From Posidoniimonas corsicana (GTDB taxonomy: Bacteria; Planctomycetota; Planctomycetia; Pirellulales; Lacipirellulaceae), in the NCBI RefSeq assembly GCF_007859765.1, contig NZ_SIHJ01000001.1:2743075-2807074 (forward strand): a DNA stretch of 64,000 nt. Reading direction: 5' to 3'. The notes beneath the pieces were generated by a model, which saw nothing but the letters and a program-made list of their open reading frames with translations, was not told the DNA's origin and made no database searches. Positions 45,503 through 54,498 of the stretch are shown in pieces (positions within the stretch are counted from its first letter, which is position 1; each line of letters starts with the position of its first letter). A program made the translations under genes and the position numbers.

Positions 45503-46642
45503 ATGCCCCCGATCCGTCTGCTCGCCGCCCTCCCGCTGCTGTGCCTCGCGACCGCCGGCGTCCCTGCCGCGGCCGCCGAACCACCCAAGACCACCGTCTA
45601 CCGCTCCGGCCACGACGGCTACCACACCTTCCGCATCCCGGTGCTGCTCCGCGCCGCCAACGGCGACCTGCTCGCCTTCGCCGAAGGCCGCAAGAACGGC
45701 CCGGGCGACGCCGGCGACATCGACCTCGTCGTGAAGCGGAGCACCGACGGCGGCGCCACCTGGGGCAGGCTGCAGCTGGTGCAGGACGAGTGGGACTCGC
45801 CCGACGCCGGTGTGACCCTCGGCAACCCCACGCCGGTGGTCGACGCCGCCGACCCCGAGCACCCGGGCAGGGTCTGGCTGCTGTTCACCCGCGACAACGA
45901 CCGCGTCTTCTCCTGCTTCTCCGACGACCACGGCGCCACGTGGTCCGACCGGGTTGATATCACCGCCGACGTGAAGGACCCCGACTGGAACTGGTACGCC
46001 ACCGGCCCGGTGCACGGCCTGCAACTCACCAGCGGCCCGCACGCCGGCCGCCTGGTCATCCCGTGCGACCACCGCAGCAGATCGACCGGGGGCTGGGGCG
46101 CCCACCTCGTCTACAGCGACGACCACGGACGCTCGTGGCAGATCGGCGCCCGGGACACCACCGAACCCGACTCCGCCGTCCACCCGAACGAGTGCGTCGC
46201 CCTCCAGCTGACCGACGGCCGCATCTACGTGAACGCCCGCGACCAGCACGGCGCCGACCCGGCCACCCGCGCGGTGGCCGTGAGCGAGGACGGCGGCCGG
46301 TCGTTCACCGCCGGCTTCCGCCCCGAGCCCGCGCTCGCGTCGCCCGTGGTGCAGAACTCGGCGATCGCCCTGCACGACCGGGACGGCCCGCTGATCGTCT
46401 ACTCCGGCCCGTCGCACCCCGCCAAGCGGCGCGACATGACGCTCCGCCTGAGCCGCGACAACGCCGCCACCTGGGCCGAGCGGTGCGTCGTCGGCGCCGG
46501 GCCAGCCGCCTACTCCGACCTCGCCCGGCTCGCCGACAACCGCGTCGGCCTGCTCTACGAAGCGGGCGACAAGCTGTACGACCAGATCGTGTTCTGCTCG
46601 TTCGACCTGGACGAACTGGACTGGCAACCCACCCCGCAGTAG
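45503..46642 (+). CDS. Secreted sialidase (exo-alpha-sialidase, BNR repeats)
   Basis: A 379-aa exported six-bladed propeller. Signal peptide: LLAALPLLCLATAGVPAAAA. The Arg-binding FRIP motif appears as HTFRIPVLLRA. Asp-box (BNR) repeats: STDGGATWG, SDDHGATWS, SDDHGRSWQ and SRDNAATWA, with a weaker SEDGGRSF. The nucleophile region is LLYEAGDKLYDQIVF. Family members release terminal sialic acids; planctomycetes use many such enzymes on algal or animal glycans. It lies 42 bases after the creatininase gene. Confidence 0.9.
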   Translation: MPPIRLLAALPLLCLATAGVPAAAAEPPKTTVYRSGHDGYHTFRIPVLLRAANGDLLAFAEGRKNGPGDAGDIDLVVKRSTDGGATWGRLQLVQDEWDSPDAGVTLGNPTPVVDAADPEHPGRVWLLFTRDNDRVFSCFSDDHGATWSDRVDITADVKDPDWNWYATGPVHGLQLTSGPHAGRLVIPCDHRSRSTGGWGAHLVYSDDHGRSWQIGARDTTEPDSAVHPNECVALQLTDGRIYVNARDQHGADPATRAVAVSEDGGRSFTAGFRPEPALASPVVQNSAIALHDRDGPLIVYSGPSHPAKRRDMTLRLSRDNAATWAERCVVGAGPAAYSDLARLADNRVGLLYEAGDKLYDQIVFCSFDLDELDWQPTPQ

Positions 46643-46677
46643 CAGCCGCCAGCCGCGGCAACCAACCGAGGACTCCG

Positions 46678-47520
46678 ATGGACGAAAACCCCAACCCGCC
46701 GGTCCCCGCGAACAGGCTCCCCGAACACGTGCTCAAAGAGCTCCGCGAGGCGCGGGACATCCTCGAGCACCGCGGCATCGCCGACCGACTGACCGAGATG
46801 ATCGGCGCGCCGATCACCGCCTCGCTCAAGCTGCTGCCCGACTCCGCGGAAAAGACGCTCTACGCCGCGGTCGACAAGTCGCTCTCCGTGGCGCTCGACT
46901 TCGCCGTCAACACGCTCGGCGACACGGACCCGGTCTCCGCGAAGCCGCGCAACTTCTCCCACAAGCTGATGGCCGGCCTCAGCGGCGCCGCGGGCGGCGC
47001 GTTCGGCGGCGCGACCATCGCCGCCGAGCTGCCGGTCTCGACCGTGCTGATCCTGCGCAGCGTGGCCGACATCGCCCGCAGCCTGGGCGAGGACCTCACC
47101 GACATGGAGTCACGGCTGGCCTGCCTGGAGGTGTTCGCGCTCGACCCCGGGCGGTCCTCCGACATCGACGACGAGACCGAGATCGGCTACCTCGCGGTCC
47201 GCATCGCGATGGGCCGGCAGATCCACGACGCGTCGCAGCACGTGCTCAAGCACGGCCTGTCCAACAAGGCGGCGCCGCCGCTGGTGCAGCTCATCTCGAC
47301 CATCGGCAAGCGGTTCGGCGTGGTGGTCAGCGAGAAGCTGGCCGCGCAGGCGATCCCCGTGATCGGCGCGGTCGGCGGCGCGCTGATCAACACCTACTTC
47401 ATCGACCACTATCAGAACCTGGCCCGCGCACACTTCACCATCCGCCGGCTGGAACGCGAGCACGGCGCCGAGCCAATCCGCGCCGCCTACCGCGCCCTGC
47501 CGCCGGCCGGCAAGGCATAG
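46678..47520 (+). CDS. EcsC-family protein
   Basis: A 280-aa protein of the EcsC family. It has a charged N-terminal helix (LKELREARDILEHRGIADRL), Gly/Ala-rich hydrophobic segments (LSGAAGGAFGGATIAAELPV, AIPVIGAVGGALINTYFIDH) and the typical LACLEVFALDPGRSSD. EcsC is named from a Bacillus ABC-transporter operon but its role is not established; here no ABC gene adjoins. Probably membrane-associated. ATG 46678 has GAGGA upstream; the frame is open far back into the sialidase gene. Confidence 0.85.
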   Translation: MDENPNPPVPANRLPEHVLKELREARDILEHRGIADRLTEMIGAPITASLKLLPDSAEKTLYAAVDKSLSVALDFAVNTLGDTDPVSAKPRNFSHKLMAGLSGAAGGAFGGATIAAELPVSTVLILRSVADIARSLGEDLTDMESRLACLEVFALDPGRSSDIDDETEIGYLAVRIAMGRQIHDASQHVLKHGLSNKAAPPLVQLISTIGKRFGVVVSEKLAAQAIPVIGAVGGALINTYFIDHYQNLARAHFTIRRLEREHGAEPIRAAYRALPPAGKA

Positions 47521-47542
47521 CCTCAGCGATGGTCAGGCAGAG

Positions 47543-47581
47543 TTTTGTCCCGTTCTGGCGCATCGATTTTTAGGGACAAAA
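47543..47581. repeat. Dispersed palindrome copy d (TTTTGTCCC...GGGACAAAA)
   Basis: Perfect 9-bp inverted repeat with a 21-base centre, longer than in the other copies. AGTC follows, as in the right half of copy e. Confidence 0.72.
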
Positions 47582-47662
47582 GTCGCCACCCACCTCAGGC
47601 GCCGAATGCCGTTTCACCCTGCTATACAAGCTTGCACCTTGTTGCCCCTAGAATTGCTCGGA

Positions 47663-47702
47663 CGACTTTTGTCCTCTGCTGCGCGCCGATAGGGACAAAA
47701 GT
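47663..47702. repeat. Dispersed palindrome copy e (GACTTTTGTCC...GGACAAAAGTC)
   Basis: Perfect 11-bp inverted repeat around 18 bases that contain CTGCGCGC, similar to the CTCCGCGCG centre of copies b and c. Confidence 0.75.
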
Positions 47703-47957
47703 CTCGCTCCCCATGGACGCCGGCGCAGCACTCTCACGTCCGGCTGCGTCGGGGCAGGCCCGACGCCCCCGCAAGAGCAGCGACACCTCTATTGGACCGC
47801 GCTGAGTGGCCGGTTTCTACAAGAATCTGATAGCAATCGGAGTGTAGGGTTCGGTAGCGGCGCTGGTTCGCGGTTCCCACACTCGTGCGCCGTTGTTGCG
47901 AGTCCGTCCTCATTCGGACGCGAATGTCGCACACCCGCGTGCCAATCTTCACGCACC

Positions 47958-49193
47958 TTACGGCGACTCGATCCTCAACGTGACCTCGTCGCCCGGCGGC
48001 AGCTCGACGGTGCGCATCACGATGTGCATGATGCCTGATTCGCCGTGGGCCCATTCAGAGGTCTTGCCGTCGGACGTCGCCTCCGGCGGTTTCAGGAACC
48101 GAGGGACCCACGCGGAGTCCTCGTCGATCCGCGCCGTTAGCCAGACCGTGGGGTTTTCGAGGTCGGTTGACTCACGGGTACGCTGGCGCAGCGCGCGAGC
48201 GACGTCGTCCGTCGCGCGGCCCACGAGGCTCGTCAGCATCACCTGGGCGTCGCCGGCGGCGAGTTCCAGGACGGGCGTAGCTGCGTCCAGCTCTTCTAGC
48301 TCAGCCAACAGGTAGCCCGCGTCGTACCGCTGGGTGGACTCGGACTCGTGGTCCTTGTTGGGTCGGAACGCCGAGCCCTCGTCCGGCAGGTCAACCGTCG
48401 CGCCATCGGTGTCGAGCACGCGGTACGCCTTGTCGCGCGTCAGCAGGAACCGTTGCGACCCCGTGATCCAGTCGGCGTCTTCCCCGTCGGGCTGCGGCAG
48501 CGTCTGGGTCGAGCTGACGCGTACGATCACCCCCGCGAAGGAGATGCCGTCGCCGAGCCGCGGGAAGGTCTCCCAGCGGTCAGATTCCTCGCCCGGCTCG
48601 GGCGCGTCGTACATCACGACCCCTGCCCCGGATGGTCGGCGGAGCGTCCCGAACCGCAGCCCCTTAAGCCCGGTGAAGTCCAGCTCCGACTCCAGCCGCA
48701 CCGTGGCCCGCAGGCTTGGGTCGGGGGCGACGATCACGCGGTCGGTCGCCACGCCGGGCTCGATCATCACCGAACGAAACGTCTCGCCCCATTCGTATTG
48801 TGGATCGTCGACCCGCAGCCGGTACTCGCCGTACGGCAGCCGCCGATCGAGCGCGACGCCCTCCGGGCTGGAGACCCCGGTGGCCTCGATCCGCCGGCCG
48901 CCCTGCTGCCCAGAAGTGAGGCGGACGCGGAACCCCTCGAGCGGCGTCCCATCTGGTGACTCGACGCGCAGCCTGACCGCCGAGAAGTCACCCGAGGAGC
49001 GATCACCCTGCAACAGCTTTTCCAGCCGATCAATCTTCTCGTTGAGCGACTCAACCTCTCGACGCACCGACTTCACCTCATCGAGTATCGCCTCTTCATG
49101 AGAACGCGTTGCTTGCCCCCAAGCAGGCACACAAGCGCCGAAGAGGAACGCCAGAGCAGTGAACCGGCAGGGGAGTGTGGAGGACAACGGCAT
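47958..49193 (-). CDS. Secreted protein with coiled coil and carboxypeptidase-like domain, unknown function
   Basis: The 411-aa product has a signal peptide (RFTALAFLFGACVPAWGQ), then a short coiled coil (ILDEVKSVRREVESLNEKID, RLEKLL). At about 70-150 comes a region like a carboxypeptidase-regulatory (transthyretin-like) fold: LRVESPDGTPLEGFRVRLTS and LPYGEYRLRVDDPQYEWGE. The remainder is beta-rich without known motif and ends PPGDEVTLRIESP. A periplasmic or surface protein with a trimeric or dimeric stalk is inferred. Confidence 0.72.
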   Translation of the reverse strand: MPLSSTLPCRFTALAFLFGACVPAWGQATRSHEEAILDEVKSVRREVESLNEKIDRLEKLLQGDRSSGDFSAVRLRVESPDGTPLEGFRVRLTSGQQGGRRIEATGVSSPEGVALDRRLPYGEYRLRVDDPQYEWGETFRSVMIEPGVATDRVIVAPDPSLRATVRLESELDFTGLKGLRFGTLRRPSGAGVVMYDAPEPGEESDRWETFPRLGDGISFAGVIVRVSSTQTLPQPDGEDADWITGSQRFLLTRDKAYRVLDTDGATVDLPDEGSAFRPNKDHESESTQRYDAGYLLAELEELDAATPVLELAAGDAQVMLTSLVGRATDDVARALRQRTRESTDLENPTVWLTARIDEDSAWVPRFLKPPEATSDGKTSEWAHGESGIMHIVMRTVELPPGDEVTLRIESP

Positions 49194-49574
49194 GGGCGCT
49201 TCTCAACCTTCTTAAGTTGGCGGGGTGGTCGGCAACAGCGGGGGCGACTCGGGGACCCGAAGTGCAAAGCGGGCGCCGGGCGTGCAGAGACCCCCGCGCG
49301 GACTTTTTGGAAACAGCCCTTCCCGATCGGCGGTGGGCGCCTAGGGTCTTCGAGGTGGTCGGCCGTCGGCCTCCGTCGCTCGTTTTCGTTGATGGTCGCG
49401 TCTCATGACTCGGAAGCCGCCAATCTGCATCGCACGCTGACACTCGTCAGCACCCCCACCACCCGCACGGGGCATCCGCCCCGTTTCTGTACAGCGTCGC
49501 CCCCCACCCTGGCGGCGATGTTCCGCTGTTGCATCTCGCGTTCACCTTCCGTCCCGACCACCTGGAGAGGAACC
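49194..49574. other. Gap between divergent secreted-protein genes
   Basis: About 380 bases, presumably with promoters for both sides. Open frames here are extensions of the neighbours. I see no repeat, no structured leader like that at 32153 and no clear -10 element. Confidence 0.5.
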
Positions 49575-50261
49575 ATGAAGTACAGACTCCCGCTGCCCGC
49601 CCTGCTCTGCTTGCTGCTAGTCAGTCCCGCCGCCGCCGACACCTCGTTTGTGAACAGCGGGCAGACGAATGTTCTGCTCGATACGGCAGCCCTCGAGACC
49701 GCGGCTTCGCTCAGCCTTTCGGGCGTTAGCGACGCGGTAATAGCGCCGGGCTCGCTGGGCGATGGCTCGGTCGCGTTCCCGATCAATCCCCGCACCGCCT
49801 CCGCCCCGCTCCTCCCCACCACCTTCGCCTACGACTCGGACGACTTCCTGGGCACGTTCTCTGGCGCCATCGAGCACGAGGGCTCGGTGTTGTTCAACAG
49901 CGACTCCGTCGAGGTCGGCAACTTCACGATCGGCTTCGATGGCGCCCGCGCCGGCACGCTGGGCGGGGCCGCCAGTGGCTTCTTCGTCGAGAGCACCGTG
50001 GGCATCGCCGCGATCCTCTTCGACATCGAGAACCCAAGCTCGCTGGCGGCGACCGGTTCGTCGCTGGACATCGCCGCCAACCTGCTTGTCTCACCCGAGT
50101 TCGCCGGGTTCCTGCAGCAGAACAGCCTGGCGTCCAGCGACCTGTCCGGCGTTGACGTCGGCGACGCGCTGGTTGCCGCGGGCGCCGTGCCCGAACCGTC
50201 GAGTGTAGCGCTGGCGGGGCTCGTCGTCGCCGCGGCCGCGACCCGGCGGCGGAACCGCTAG
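49575..50261 (+). CDS. PEP-CTERM protein
   Basis: A 228-aa exported protein: signal peptide (LPALLCLLLVSPAAADTSF), a beta-rich middle, and a PEP-CTERM tail (AVPEPSSVALAGLVVAAAA, then TRRRNR). Exosortase would cut near PEP and anchor or release it. The middle (LLDTAALETAASLSLSGVSD, FAYDSDDFLGTFSGAIEHEG) matches nothing I know. ATG has GGAGAGG at ideal distance. It has its own strong terminator and so forms a single-gene unit. No exosortase is in the window. Confidence 0.85.
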   Translation: MKYRLPLPALLCLLLVSPAAADTSFVNSGQTNVLLDTAALETAASLSLSGVSDAVIAPGSLGDGSVAFPINPRTASAPLLPTTFAYDSDDFLGTFSGAIEHEGSVLFNSDSVEVGNFTIGFDGARAGTLGGAASGFFVESTVGIAAILFDIENPSSLAATGSSLDIAANLLVSPEFAGFLQQNSLASSDLSGVDVGDALVAAGAVPEPSSVALAGLVVAAAATRRRNR

Positions 50262-50293
50262 CCAACACGGCAACTAGCACTGACTACCACACG

Positions 50294-50331
50294 CGGGGCC
50301 GCTCCAACAGTTGGGGCGGCCCCGTTCTTAT
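50294..50331 (+). terminator. Intrinsic terminator of the 228-aa PEP-CTERM gene
   Basis: CGGGGCCGC (50294-50302) pairs with GCGGCCCCG (50316-50324), with an inner CCAA/TTGG, followed by TTCTTATT. Long GC-rich stem plus T-rich end. Confidence 0.85.
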
Positions 50332-50421
50332 TGGCAAACAAAATGCAAGGATTCTCTTTCCGCACGCCATCGATCAAGATTGGTGTCGTCAAGGTGTCGA
50401 CCGGCTACCCATGGGATCCGC

Positions 50422-50886
50422 ATGACCGACATACGAGAGCACGTTCTGTGGCTGCTACGCGGCGGACACGCCCACATCGGCTTCGACCAGGTCGTCGCCG
50501 ATCTGCCGCCAGAGCTGCAGGGCGCGCAGCCACCAGGCACACCCCACACGCCTTGGCGCCTGCTGGAGCACATGCGGATTGCCCAATGGGACATCCTGGA
50601 GTTTTCGCGCAATCCGGCGCACGAGTCGCCCGACTTTCCTGACGGCTATTGGCCGGAACACGACGCGCCGCCCGACGCGGACGCCTGGGAGCGAACCATC
50701 GCCGCGTTTCACAACGACGCCGACCAGTTGCAAGCGCTAGTCGCCGACCCCAGTCTGGACCTGCTCGCTCCGTTCCCGTGGGGCGAGGGGCAGACGCTCC
50801 TCCGCGAGGCACTGCTCGTCGCGGATCACAACGCGTACCACCTGGGCCAGATGATCGTGGTCCGTCAGGCGTTGGGCGCATGGTAG
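50422..50886 (+). CDS. DinB/YfiT-like putative metalloenzyme
   Basis: A 154-aa four-helix protein of the DinB superfamily. The likely metal-binding His are in [20 protein letters not shown] and in [20 protein letters not shown] (DHNAYHLGQ is the standard closing motif). Members act as bacillithiol or mycothiol-type transferases or are uncharacterised; the thiol cofactor of this organism is unknown. I take ATG 50422, since upstream codons lie in the terminator of the preceding gene. Confidence 0.82.
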   Translation: MTDIREHVLWLLRGGHAHIGFDQVVADLPPELQGAQPPGTPHTPWRLLEHMRIAQWDILEFSRNPAHESPDFPDGYWPEHDAPPDADAWERTIAAFHNDADQLQALVADPSLDLLAPFPWGEGQTLLREALLVADHNAYHLGQMIVVRQALGAW

Positions 50887-50989
50887 AGTCGGTGTACCTC
50901 AGCAGGCCTGACTTGCGCCGCGACCGATTCTCACAGTTCAAACGCCAGCAGCAATAACCGTTGGTCACCGAGTCGAATCGGCTCTCGCT

Positions 50990-51697
50990 ATGCGAAACAG
51001 CCTGCTCTCCCAACGCGTCATCCTGTGGCTCTCCTGCTGGCTCGTGCTGCAGACACTGCTGCGGATCCTGCTCGGCTACGGCGAGTACCTCCCGCCCAAC
51101 TTCCGTTCGGAATTCCTGCTGGGACGCGAGACCACATTCTTTGGCGCCTACCAGTGGGCGTTCTACGCGCACCTAGCCTCCGGGCCGTTCTGCCTGCTGT
51201 CGGGGCTCGCGCTGATGGCCGAGCGGGCGTGGCGGTCGTGGCCGCGTCTTCATCGGACCCTGGGCAAGCTGCACGTGGCCGCGGTGCTGCTGCTCTTGGC
51301 GCCGAGCGGGCTGTGGATGGCCCGCTACACGGCGACCGGCCCGATCGCCGGCGTCGGCTTCGCCACGCTGGCCGTGCTGACCGCCGCGACCGCGGCGCTT
51401 GGCTGGAAGGCGGCGGTGCAGCGCGACTTTGACCGGCACCGCGAGTGGATGCAACGGACCTTCGCGCTGCTGACTTCGGCGGTGGCGCTGCGGTTGATCG
51501 GCGGCGTTTCGGAGGTGTTCGGCCTGATCGGAATCTACCCGTACGCCGCGTGGTTCAGCTGGCTGCTGCCGCTGGTCGGCCTGGAGATCGGCCGCGCTAC
51601 TCTTCGCCAATGGTCTCGCCGCCGGCGATGGTCAGCATCGCCCGCAGCTGCAGCAGCGGCATCTGCTGGGACAGGGCCCGCGCCCGGCCGTCGATGA
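50990..51697 (+). CDS. DUF2306-family membrane protein
   Basis: The 235-aa product has five or six helices (VILWLSCWLVLQTLLRILLG, FYAHLASGPFCLLSGLALM, LHVAAVLLLLAPSGLWMARY, GFATLAVLTAATAALGW) and the family marks RLHRTLGKLHV and DFDRHREWMQRTFALLTSAV with conserved His, which could bind haem or metal. Function unknown. The last 30 residues are Arg/Ser/Ala-rich low complexity and are read from DNA that is antisense to the end of the DUF1559 gene (101-base overlap), so the natural stop may have been lost. Confidence 0.75.
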   Translation: MRNSLLSQRVILWLSCWLVLQTLLRILLGYGEYLPPNFRSEFLLGRETTFFGAYQWAFYAHLASGPFCLLSGLALMAERAWRSWPRLHRTLGKLHVAAVLLLLAPSGLWMARYTATGPIAGVGFATLAVLTAATAALGWKAAVQRDFDRHREWMQRTFALLTSAVALRLIGGVSEVFGLIGIYPYAAWFSWLLPLVGLEIGRATLRQWSRRRRWSASPAAAAAASAGTGPAPGRR

Positions 51698-52358
51698 AGG
51701 CAGCCTGCACTACCCCTGGATGGTGGCCGTGCTCCTCGGTCCAGAAGACCTCCAACTGCTCAAGCGTGATATCGTCAGGCGACATCCAGTGAACCGCCCG
51801 CTTTCCGTTAACATCCACGATCGCAAGCGTTTCGCTCTCTAGGTCTTTCACATCGCTCAGCTTGGTCGGCGTCGGCCCATCAAACGCCATCCCCTTGCCC
51901 GTCACCACGACGTAGGTCGTCATGCCCTCGTCATGGACGGCGCTCGGGCAGTTGTACACGTCGATTGACGCCTCGCGGGCGTGCTGGTTGGCTGGATCAT
52001 CCCATGGCTTGGTGAGGTCGATCGATTCGTAGAGGGGCTGCATTTCTAAATACGGAAGCAGCAACGTCCGCCAGCTGTGCAGCTTGTTGCCTTCGGCGTC
52101 TACCGTGTAGGCAGGAGGCAACGTCCCGTGAACGGCCTCGTAGTTCGCCATGGCGAGAGTGAGTTGCTTGAGCTGACTCAGACAATGGTTGCGGTGGGCA
52201 GCGCCAGTCGCCGACCGCGTCGCTGGGAGCAGCAACGCTGCTAACAGCAGAAGTGCGACGATGGCGAGCGCAACCTTGCCTACAAACGCCATTGCCCTGC
52301 CGCTAGCAGCTTCCGGCGGCGCCGACTTCGCACTCTCGTAGGGATTCTCGTCGGTCAT
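51597..52358 (-). CDS. DUF1559-family protein
   Basis: A 253-aa protein with one membrane helix (VGKVALAIVALLLLAALLLP) and the DUF1559 start HRNHCLSQLKQLTLAMANYE, then GTLPPAYTVDAEGNKLHSWR and LLLPYLEMQPLYESID. Most family members carry a type IV-pilin-like N-methylation leader; this one has a different cytoplasmic head (MTDENPYESAKS) without the GFTLVE box, so prepilin processing is doubtful. DUF1559 is expanded in planctomycetes; role unknown. Start at ATG 52358. Confidence 0.85.
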   Translation of the reverse strand: MTDENPYESAKSAPPEAASGRAMAFVGKVALAIVALLLLAALLLPATRSATGAAHRNHCLSQLKQLTLAMANYEAVHGTLPPAYTVDAEGNKLHSWRTLLLPYLEMQPLYESIDLTKPWDDPANQHAREASIDVYNCPSAVHDEGMTTYVVVTGKGMAFDGPTPTKLSDVKDLESETLAIVDVNGKRAVHWMSPDDITLEQLEVFWTEEHGHHPGVVQAAFIDGRARALSQQMPLLQLRAMLTIAGGETIGEE

Positions 52359-52509
52359 GGGGCGACCTGTTACTTTGCGCGACGATTGATCCAATCTGTC
52401 CTTCCGGAGTCGCGTCGCATTCTATTCCCGGAAGCGATTGCCTACGCCGGCGGTCGTGATAGACTAGATCGGCGTGCGGCAAACAGCAATTCCACTCGGG
52501 AGACGCTCG

Positions 52510-53928
52510 ATGTTTCGCCTTCTCTTGCTCGCCATAGGCGCTGTACTGATTCTTCCTGCTGGCCCCGGAATCGCGTACGACGGGTTCACCGCCGAGGGCG
52601 AAACGGGCGAGGCGATCGTCGCGTTCGTTCGTCAGGCGCACGAGGACCTTGGCTTCCAGGGCGCCGTGCTGGCGGGCCGCGGCGGGCGGGTGATCGCCGC
52701 GGTCGGCGTCGGACAGACCGGCGGGAAGAACTCGGAGGCGATCGCCGTCGAAACGCTGTTCGAAATCGCCTCGTGCACCAAGCCCTTCACAGCGGTGGCG
52801 GTGATGAAGCTGGCGGAGGAGGGCAAGCTGTCACTCGACGACCCGATCGGCAAGCACCTGCCCGGCGTTCCGGCCGACTGCCAGGCGATCACGGTGCGGC
52901 ACCTGCTGCAGCACACCTCGGGCATCCCGCGGGACAACTCCCGCGGCGCCGGGACCGACCTGGCAAAGGTGCTGCCGACGTTCCTCGCGGGCGGGCCGCG
53001 GACCGAGCCGGGCACGCGGCACGAGTACTGGAACCAGGGCTACGCGCTGCTGAGCGAGGTGGTCGCGCAGGCGAGCGGCATGCCCTACACGCGGTATGTC
53101 CGCGAGAGCATCTTCAAGCCCGCCGGAATGACCAGCTCCCGCTTCACCGGCCAGCGGGCGCCCCGTGGCGCCACCGTGGCGGTCGGCGCTTCCACCCGCG
53201 GCGCCGACCGCTCGGCGCTCGACCACCCTTACGGCGAGTATGGCTTTCAGTACCGCGGCATGGGCGGGCTGGTGACCAACCTGATCGACCTCTGGAAGTG
53301 GGACCGCGCGCTGGCGGCCGGCAAGCTGATCAGCAACGAGTCCTACGCCCAGATGACCACGCCCGGCGACGCCGGTTACGCGCTCGGCTGGCGGGTCCGC
53401 CCATTGGAATCGGGCGCCGTGGTGCACGAACACACCGGCAGCGTCCGCGGCTTCCTGGCGTCGGTGCGTCGCGACCCCGCGGACGACGGCTGCCTGTTCG
53501 TGCTGGCGAGCAGCGACGCGTCGACGCCGTTCAATGTGGTGAAGTCGAGCTGCGAGAACCTGCTCGCCGGCCAGCCGCCCGTCACGTACGACAAGCCTCA
53601 AGCCGACGCCGAGCTGGACCTCGACCGGGCTCTGCTCGACGAGCTGGTCGGCGAGTACCGCGACAGCCAGGGCCGCACACTGACCGTCCAACGCCAGGGA
53701 CCCCATGCCCGGTCGCTGATCAACTGGCACGGGCCGATCACCTACGGCTACCTAGGACGTAGCGACGGCGCCGACCTCCGCTTCGCCACGACCGGCCGGT
53801 GGGACGCGGCCGCCTTCGCCGAGACCGACGTCGTCAAAGTCGAACGGGACGGCAAATCGATAGCCGCCCTGACGCTCGTCATCCGGCAGAACGGCAAGTC
53901 GATCCGCTTCGAGCGGGCGGGACGCTAG
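52510..53928 (+). CDS. Serine hydrolase, beta-lactamase class C / penicillin-binding-protein-like
   Basis: A 472-aa exported enzyme (signal peptide LLLLAIGAVLILPAGPGIAY). Catalytic triad motifs: SxxK in EIASCTKPFTAVAVM, YxN in HEYWNQGYALLSEVV, and HTG in VVHEHTGSVRGF in place of KTG. The C-terminal 100 residues form a separate beta domain (LVGEYRDSQGRTLTVQRQG). Members act as esterases or D-amino-acid peptidases more often than as resistance enzymes, so no resistance is claimed. ATG 52510 begins the signal peptide. Confidence 0.87.
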   Translation: MFRLLLLAIGAVLILPAGPGIAYDGFTAEGETGEAIVAFVRQAHEDLGFQGAVLAGRGGRVIAAVGVGQTGGKNSEAIAVETLFEIASCTKPFTAVAVMKLAEEGKLSLDDPIGKHLPGVPADCQAITVRHLLQHTSGIPRDNSRGAGTDLAKVLPTFLAGGPRTEPGTRHEYWNQGYALLSEVVAQASGMPYTRYVRESIFKPAGMTSSRFTGQRAPRGATVAVGASTRGADRSALDHPYGEYGFQYRGMGGLVTNLIDLWKWDRALAAGKLISNESYAQMTTPGDAGYALGWRVRPLESGAVVHEHTGSVRGFLASVRRDPADDGCLFVLASSDASTPFNVVKSSCENLLAGQPPVTYDKPQADAELDLDRALLDELVGEYRDSQGRTLTVQRQGPHARSLINWHGPITYGYLGRSDGADLRFATTGRWDAAAFAETDVVKVERDGKSIAALTLVIRQNGKSIRFERAGR

Positions 53929-53994
53929 GAGCAGCCCCCTTCCGGCGAAGAGGCGCAACCCGTGCCCCCTCGCCGGACCCACAAGAAAAAAAGA

Positions 53995-54046
53995 TTGACT
54001 CCGCCCCCGCGCCCCGCTACTGTACTATCGTGCTAGAACACTAGAT
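53995..54046 (+). promoter_or_regulatory. Promoter and possible operator of the GntR-ABC operon
   Basis: TTGACT (53995-54000), 17 bases, TACTGT (54018-54023), with TACTAT overlapping (54023-54028). Just downstream, CTAG-AACA-CTAG (54033-54044) is a repeated half-site that a GntR protein could bind to repress its own operon. The promoter is one of the clearest in the window; the operator is inferred. Confidence 0.55.
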
Positions 54047-54081
54047 CGCTTGTCAGCCTACCTCGCACGAGGAACCTTGCC

Positions 54082-54498
54082 GTGTTCGTGCAAGTCAACG
54101 CCGCCAACGGCGTGCCGGTCTACGACCAAATCGCCCGGCAGGTGATGTTCGCCGTCGCGGACGGCGCGCTCTCCGCCGGCGACCTGATCCCCAGCGTCCG
54201 CGAGCTCGCCAAGGAGCTGGCCGTGAACCCCAACACCGTGGCCCGCGCCTACCGCGAGCTGCAGGGGCAGGAGATCGTCGAGGCCGTGCCGGGCACCGGC
54301 ATGGCGGTCCGCGCCGGCGCCAAGACCGCCTGCCGCAAAGAGCGCCGCGACCTGATGCGGCGCCGCGTGCACGACGTGCTGCGCGAGGCGCTCGGCGCCG
54401 GCCTGCCGGTCGACGAGGTGCAGACGCTGTTCGAATCGGAACTCAAGAAGCTCTCCAAGGGCCGCACGCGGGAGAAGACGCATGACCAACGTGATTGA
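54082..54498 (+). CDS. GntR-family repressor, YtrA type
   Basis: A 138-aa regulator with an N-terminal winged helix (PVYDQIARQVMFAVADGALS, IPSVRELAKELAVNPNTVAR, then the wing QEIVEAVPGTGMAV) and a short C-terminal helical tail of the YtrA subgroup, too small for a ligand domain. YtrA-type regulators normally repress their own ABC-transporter operon. GTG start with GAGG upstream. The ATPase gene starts inside its last codons (17-base overlap). Confidence 0.9.
   Translation: MFVQVNAANGVPVYDQIARQVMFAVADGALSAGDLIPSVRELAKELAVNPNTVARAYRELQGQEIVEAVPGTGMAVRAGAKTACRKERRDLMRRRVHDVLREALGAGLPVDEVQTLFESELKKLSKGRTREKTHDQRD

Larger units (their letters stand above)
47521..47957. other. Gap with two TTTTGTCC palindromes
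   Basis: No convincing gene between convergent neighbours. It is less GC-rich than average. Two copies of the dispersed palindrome lie at 47543-47581 and 47663-47702. Confidence 0.6.
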
